Part shown: positions 60,504 through 64,000 of the stretch, in pieces
How the letters are laid out: each line of letters begins with the position of its first letter
Position numbering within the stretch: position 1 is the stretch's first letter
Assembly: GCA_943369295.1 (NCBI GenBank)
Contig: CALRMU020000005.1
Coordinates: forward strand, 109,066-173,065
Reading direction: 5' to 3'
DNA length: 64,000 nt
DNA from: JAKRSE01 sp943369295
Lineage (GTDB): Bacteria > Armatimonadota > Fimbriimonadia > Fimbriimonadales > Fimbriimonadaceae
Program-made: the position numbers and the translations under genes
The notes under the pieces: model-generated
The model's database searches: none
Seen by the model: the letters and a program-made list of their open reading frames with translations, nothing else
Told to the model about the DNA's origin: nothing

Positions 60504-61760
60504 CTAATCGCCAGCTTCCGCGGGCCGATCTAGGTGCCAATCATTCCATGCTGCACGGTTCCGCACCCAGTAACCCAGTGCGGCAGCCAGCCCAGCCAGG
60601 CATAGCATCGAGCAGGCGAAAAGGGTGAAAGGCACTCCGAACTGCTTGGCCGTGAAACCGACAAATAAGGCTCCCACCGGAGTCGAACCGGCAAAGATCA
60701 TCCAATAGACCGACATGGCTCGCCCCCTTAAAGAATCTGGAACACCAAGCTGAATAGTTGTATTGCATGAAGCGGCGAGCAGAACAGCGCCGAAGCCAAG
60801 CAGCGCAAAGAGCCCGACAACTGGCCAATAAAGACTGAAGGCGGACAAGGCCGCGAGAACCAGAGCGAAACCTAATCCGGCAAGCAGAAGCCTAACGGGG
60901 CTGGGCTTTCCCATGTAGCCAACAGCAAGGGCCCCGATCACCGCTCCGACTCCCTGAGATGAGGTTAGTCCTCCGTACTCGATGGGTTGGACCTTGAGGA
61001 CAAATCCGCCAATGAGGGGGATGAAGGTGTTGAAGTTGTAGCCAAAGGTTCCGAAGAAGCCCATGATGATCAAGGGGAGAAACACGGGCGGTCTCTGCCA
61101 AAGCACAACCAGGACCTCCTTGATCCCGGCCAAAACCGACTGCTTGGCCTGTTCTTTCCTAATCTCCATCTGGCTTCGATCCATGAGCGCCAGAGCGCCA
61201 ATGATCCCTAGATAGCTGGCAAAGTTGAGCCAGAAGGCGAAAGCCATCCCAACTGTAGCAATAAGGATCCCTGCCGCAGCTGGACCGATGATCCTTGCTA
61301 CATTGATGACCAAAGAGTTCATCGCTATCGCATTCGGCAGGTCATCCCGCGGCACCAGGCTAGGCACAAACGACTGCCTGGTCGGATTATCGAAAGCGTT
61401 GATCAAGCCAAGAAAGAAGGCGAGCGCAAACACATGGTTTACCTGAATCGAATCGGATGTCACCAGCAAGGCAAACAAAAAAGCCTGCAGAGCCGCAAAG
61501 GCCTGGGTGATGAAAAGAAGCTTGTGCCGATCAACTCTATCGGCCAAGGCTCCACCGAAAAGGCTGAGAATCAGAGCCGGAGTGAACTGAAGCGCAGTGA
61601 CCAGACCAACTTCAAAGGCAGAATTGCTGAGTTGAAGCACCAGCCACCCTTGGGCCGTCATCTGCATCCAAGATCCGATCTGCGAGACAGTGTGGCCCAC
61701 CCAAAACAGCCTATAGTTCCGAGTCTTTAAGGCTCGAAATCCATGGCTGAACTTTGACAT
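60504..61760 (-). CDS. MFS transporter (EntS/MFS_3 type)
   Basis: A 418-residue, twelve-helix major facilitator protein. The start MSKFSHGFRALKTRNYRLFW with VGHTVSQIGSWMQMTAQGWL is characteristic of the enterobactin exporter-like group; GGALADRVDRHKLL is the A motif between helices 2 and 3, and NAFDNPTRQSFVPSLV is another mark. ATG 61760 is preferred to the upstream opening at 61886. Probably a small-molecule exporter. It is divergent from the ArsR gene 140 bases away; its substrate is unknown. Confidence 0.92.
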   Translation of the reverse strand: MSKFSHGFRALKTRNYRLFWVGHTVSQIGSWMQMTAQGWLVLQLSNSAFEVGLVTALQFTPALILSLFGGALADRVDRHKLLFITQAFAALQAFLFALLVTSDSIQVNHVFALAFFLGLINAFDNPTRQSFVPSLVPRDDLPNAIAMNSLVINVARIIGPAAAGILIATVGMAFAFWLNFASYLGIIGALALMDRSQMEIRKEQAKQSVLAGIKEVLVVLWQRPPVFLPLIIMGFFGTFGYNFNTFIPLIGGFVLKVQPIEYGGLTSSQGVGAVIGALAVGYMGKPSPVRLLLAGLGFALVLAALSAFSLYWPVVGLFALLGFGAVLLAASCNTTIQLGVPDSLRGRAMSVYWMIFAGSTPVGALFVGFTAKQFGVPFTLFACSMLCLAGLAAALGYWVRNRAAWNDWHLDRPAEAGD

Positions 61761-61887
61761 TGGCTGTTTTAAGTATGGAACGTTAACATGAACCCTCAGA
61801 GGAAAGAGGGTCCAGATCATCAATGCTTTAGCTTGGAAGGGTGCAGGCAAAGTCGCCGAGGTCCCGGTCTGCATGAATAGGGCCACG

Positions 61888-61893
61888 AATACT
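61888..61893 (+). promoter_or_regulatory. -10-like element, leaderless-type, ArsR gene
   Basis: AATACT, 7 bases before ATG 61901, lying partly inside the operator palindrome. Confidence 0.45.
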
Positions 61894-61910
61894 TAGGCAG
61901 ATGCCTAAGT
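61891..61910. promoter_or_regulatory. palindromic operator over the ArsR start codon
   Basis: ACTTAGGCA-GA-TGCCTAAGT is a perfect 9+2+9 inverted repeat spanning the -10 region and the start codon. Such a position suits autorepression by the ArsR protein encoded there. Confidence 0.7.
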
Positions 61911-62239
61911 GTTTGCCTGTTTTGGATGAGGTCTTTCATGCCCTCTCTAACACAACCAGGCGCCAAGTCGTGGAACGACTCGGCAGAGGACCGGCGGCTG
62001 TCACCGAACTTGCTCGTCCCCACGAAATGGCTCTGCCCTCTTTTCTGCAGCACCTGCGAGTGTTGGAAAAGTCGGGCTTGGTCAAATCGGCGAAAGCTGG
62101 TCGGACCAGAGTCTATTCACTAGAGCCCACAATCCTTAACGAGGCAGAAAGCTGGATAGCGAAACACAAAACCACATGGGAGAACAGACTCGACAGTCTG
62201 GATGCCTTTTTGATTTCTGAAGAAGAGAAAAACAAATGA
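61901..62239 (+). CDS. ArsR-family winged-helix repressor
   Basis: A 112-residue DNA-binding protein: EVFHALSNTTRRQVVERLGR then VTELARPHEMALPSFLQHLR and VLEKSGLVKSAKAGRTRVY form the winged helix-turn-helix. It lacks the metal-binding CxC of arsenic sensors, matching the group paired with SRPBCC genes. It overlaps the next gene by four bases (ATGA). Probably represses its own operon through the palindrome over its start codon. Confidence 0.92.
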   Translation: MPKCLPVLDEVFHALSNTTRRQVVERLGRGPAAVTELARPHEMALPSFLQHLRVLEKSGLVKSAKAGRTRVYSLEPTILNEAESWIAKHKTTWENRLDSLDAFLISEEEKNK

Positions 62240-62736
62240 GAGAATCTGCCACCTTCACCCCCGATCCCCTTCTCGACCTCGTTTTGGAAAGGACTGCCCC
62301 TGTCTCGATTGATAAAGTCTGGGATGCCTGGACCAATCCCGAAACCTTGGTCAAGTGGTTCTGCCCTCTGCCCTGGGTGACGACAGAGTGTGAAATTGAT
62401 CTTCGCCCCGGCGGAATCTTTAGAACCCAAATGGCCGGCCCCAATGGAGAAAGCGGAGGCGGCGCAGGCTGCTACTTAGAAGTCATTGACAAGAGAAAGC
62501 TGGTTTGGACCAGTGCCCTTGGGCCCGGATTCCGCCCTCAGGGAGCCGAGGAAGAAGGCTCCTTTCACTTCACTGCTGTCTTGACCTTTGAAGCCGTCGA
62601 TGGCGGGACCAAGTACCGAGCCCATGTGATTCATGCCACCGAAGCCGGGAAGCAGCAGCACGAATCGATGGGATTCCAAGAGGGCTGGGGGACAGCCTGG
62701 GATCAGCTCGTGGCTATGGTTCAGGCAGGGTCTTAA
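62236..62736 (+). CDS. SRPBCC (AHSA1-type) protein
   Basis: A 166-residue START-like protein of the activator-of-Hsp90-like group. VSIDKVWDAWTNPETLVKWFC, then CEIDLRPGGIFRTQM and the ending GFQEGWGTAWDQLVAMVQ are typical. ArsR-SRPBCC pairs are frequent in bacteria; the function is unknown and may be binding of a hydrophobic ligand. Translationally coupled to the ArsR gene. Confidence 0.92.
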   Translation: MRESATFTPDPLLDLVLERTAPVSIDKVWDAWTNPETLVKWFCPLPWVTTECEIDLRPGGIFRTQMAGPNGESGGGAGCYLEVIDKRKLVWTSALGPGFRPQGAEEEGSFHFTAVLTFEAVDGGTKYRAHVIHATEAGKQQHESMGFQEGWGTAWDQLVAMVQAGS

Positions 62737-62758
62737 CCCAGACCCCTTTTCAAAAAGA

Positions 62759-62790
62759 TTGGCCCGCCGAAGCATTCTTCAGCGGGCCAA
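62759..62790. terminator. bidirectional terminator-like stem
   Basis: TTGGCCCGC (62759-62767) pairs with GCGGGCCAA (62782-62790), with GAAG-CATT-CTTC pairing inside the loop, between two convergent genes. Confidence 0.8.
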
Positions 62791-62808
62791 TTCGATTGTC
62801 AGACTAAC

Positions 62809-63432
62809 TTACTGATCCTGAACGACCACGAACTTCTCAAGAGCCCTGGCCGCAGCAATCTGAGCAGCCCGAGATTCATGAGGCGTCTTTGGTCCGCCGC
62901 TTACAGCAGTCACGAGTGGAGTCAAAAGAAGCGCTCCGGCGACCTTCAGACCGTCGGACTTTTCGTCGCTTCGGCCTTCTCCGTCACCTTCAAAAACAAT
63001 CTTCCCAGAGCTGGATTCAATGACGGTCACTGAAATCGTGCTGTTGGAGATTGTCTTTGGGCCAAGGTTGACCCAGATAGAACGGGTGTGGAAGGTGACA
63101 TGGGCCGTGCTCACGTACTTGACGCCAGCGGCTCTGCCAAAAGAGGCAAGCTGATCGGTCGAAGGTGGCCGTGCACTGGTTGGGACTCGGTAGCCTTTGC
63201 CCTTCCATGCCTTGGCAGCGGCTGCATCATCCAGCACCTTAAAGCCTCCCTTCCTAAAGACTTCCACCATGGCGTCCTTCGCCTTGGCTCTCGAAGTCGT
63301 TGTGCCGGAATCATCAAAGACCACGGGGAAGACAGCTACAGATCCTCGACTTGGAGCCTGAGCCAAAACACTGGTCGTGCCAGCCGCCAAAAGGACGACT
63401 GAAGTCAGCAGTAGCGTAGAAAGTTTTCTCAT
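62809..63432 (-). CDS. exported hypothetical protein (GNA1162-/CsgG-like?)
   Basis: A 207-residue protein with a signal peptide (LSTLLLTSVVLLAAGTTSVLA). The mature part, with GSVAVFPVVFDDSGTTTSRAKAKDA at the start, AAGVKYVSTAHVTFH and ISVTVIESSSGKIVFEGDGE later, resembles the alpha-beta fold of lipoprotein-type outer-membrane helper proteins (CsgG/TolB N-terminal or GNA1162-like), but the similarity is only in pattern. AGGA with 5-base spacing precedes ATG 63432. Function unknown. Confidence 0.75.
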   Translation of the reverse strand: MRKLSTLLLTSVVLLAAGTTSVLAQAPSRGSVAVFPVVFDDSGTTTSRAKAKDAMVEVFRKGGFKVLDDAAAAKAWKGKGYRVPTSARPPSTDQLASFGRAAGVKYVSTAHVTFHTRSIWVNLGPKTISNSTISVTVIESSSGKIVFEGDGEGRSDEKSDGLKVAGALLLTPLVTAVSGGPKTPHESRAAQIAAARALEKFVVVQDQ

Positions 63433-63576
63433 CGGAGTCCTAAACATGGGGTTCAAGGCAGCCAGTTTGGCCACCCAACTCAATATTATCTACGCGATGT
63501 AATGAACAGTCTGCCAATTTGTGTCAGAAATGCTGGATTGCATATTTTGCATACCGACTGGTATGTTAATGAGGCA

Positions 63577-63861
63577 ATGTCCAGCTCTGAAAATCAGGCC
63601 GCTCACCCGCCGATCTCTTCTCGAGAAGAATGGCTTGCAGCGCGCCTGCAGCTGCTAACCGAAGAGAAGGCCCACACCCGCCAGTACGACAGCATCAATG
63701 CCAAGCGCAGACGGCTGCCCATGGTAAAGCTGGACAAGATTTACACATTCATCGGTGAAGAAGGCGAGAAGACACTGCTGGACCTTTTCGAGGGCAGAAC
63801 CCAGCTGATCATCTATCACTTTATGTTTGGGCCCGACTGGAAGAGTGAGAGACCGTGTTGA
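63577..63861 (+). pseudogene. DUF899 (thioredoxin-like) gene, 5' fragment interrupted by IS
   Basis: The N-terminal 90 residues of a DUF899 protein: SREEWLAARLQLLTEEKAHT, then NAKRRRLPMVKLDKIYTFIG, LFEGRTQLIIYHFMFGPDW. Intact members continue after GPDW with a Cys-containing stretch; here GPDW at 63840 is followed by a new sequence, KSERPC and a stop, and a transposase end lies on the other strand right after. DUF899 genes are often found beside ArsR/SRPBCC pairs, as here. Confidence 0.82.
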
Positions 63862-64000
63862 ATTGTCAAGGGGTTGGGGTCCATTCGGTTCCTCTGTTGA
63901 CCACTGTCACAATCCGGCGGAGCATTCTGGCCATGATGGCGACCAGAGCGCATTTCTTAGGTTTTCCGGCTTCCAGCATTCGGCCGTAGTGGGCTGAGCA
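63841..64000 (-). mobile_element. IS110-family insertion sequence, terminal part
   Basis: The element enters from beyond the window and ends about 63841, where the DUF899 frame breaks. It contains the 3' end of the transposase gene and about 25 further bases. Only this end is visible. Confidence 0.72.
63866..64000 (-). CDS. IS110-family transposase, C-terminal 44 residues (partial)
   Basis: Frame from 64000 down to TGA at 63866-63868 reads HYGRMLEAGKPKKCALVAIM, then ARMLRRIVTVVNRGTEW. The G-K-P-K-K-x-A-L-V-A-x-M-R-x-M-L pattern and the terminal G-T-x-W are the usual C-terminal signature of the DEDD/IS110 transposase (transposase_20 domain). The rest of the gene is outside the window. In IS110 elements a bridge RNA is encoded in a non-coding end. 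Confidence 0.82.
   Translation of the reverse strand, partial: CSAHYGRMLEAGKPKKCALVAIMARMLRRIVTVVNRGTEWTPTP

Overview
The window looks like chromosome from a member of the Armatimonadota, probably near the Fimbriimonadia. This is inferred from content, not from a search. Pointers are a type IV prepilin-like protein whose N-terminus runs into FPVFAQAK, followed at once by a tiny lipoprotein; secreted DUF1080, GH26-like and GH127 proteins; a 23S-5S rRNA operon without 16S; and many genes whose -10 hexamer (TANNNT or close) ends only 6-9 bases before the start codon, as in leaderless transcription. The sequence is moderately GC-rich and gene-dense on both strands.

Layout. 1-4.1 kb: end of a TPR protein, then relA/spoT, a GNAT acetyltransferase and a P-loop kinase in close succession. 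4.3-6.6 kb: a minus-strand operon of a small Cys-containing membrane protein and two redoxins, divergent from a small acidic protein. 6.6-7 kb: dispersed repeats. 7-13.2 kb: M24 peptidase, GT4 glycosyltransferase, P5C dehydrogenase, DUF4304 protein, GT2 glycosyltransferase. 13.3-18.7 kb: ECF sigma with a DUF4349 anti-sigma, cytochrome bd oxidase (cydAB), DUF1080 protein. 18.7-19.5 kb: a duplicated 250-bp element carrying long palindromes. 19.5-25.8 kb: pheT, a polytopic membrane protein, thioredoxin, peroxiredoxin, ROK kinase, AIM24 protein. 25.9-29.2 kb: 5S and 23S rRNA on the minus strand with their own sigma70-type promoter. 29.5-33.5 kb: two large paralogous exported proteins of unknown function. 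33.6-37.2 kb: acyltransferase E2, RmlD-like reductase, APH-type phosphotransferase. 37.2-41.8 kb: GH26-like hydrolase, a second ECF sigma/anti-sigma pair, GH127. 41.8-47.6 kb: FHA protein, PP2C phosphatase, GAF histidine kinase, chemoreceptor. 47.6-55.6 kb: GIN-domain protein, aldo/keto reductase, three related small membrane proteins, P-loop kinase, clostripain-family lipoprotein, LuxR regulator. 55.9-64 kb: prepilin-like protein and lipoprotein, BON lipoprotein, DUF892, epimerase, ankyrin protein, MFS transporter, ArsR/SRPBCC pair with an operator over the start codon, and a DUF899 gene cut by an IS110-family element that runs off the window.

Functional themes are envelope thiol chemistry (four thioredoxin-fold proteins), sugar handling (GT2, GT4, two glycoside hydrolases, DUF1080, ROK, RmlD), phospho-dependent signalling (FHA/PP2C/GAF kinase/MCP) and two ECF sigma/anti-sigma modules. 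No single classical island is present. The least explained material is the tandem exported paralogs at 29.6-33.5 kb, the dispersed palindromic repeats and the leaderless promoter architecture.
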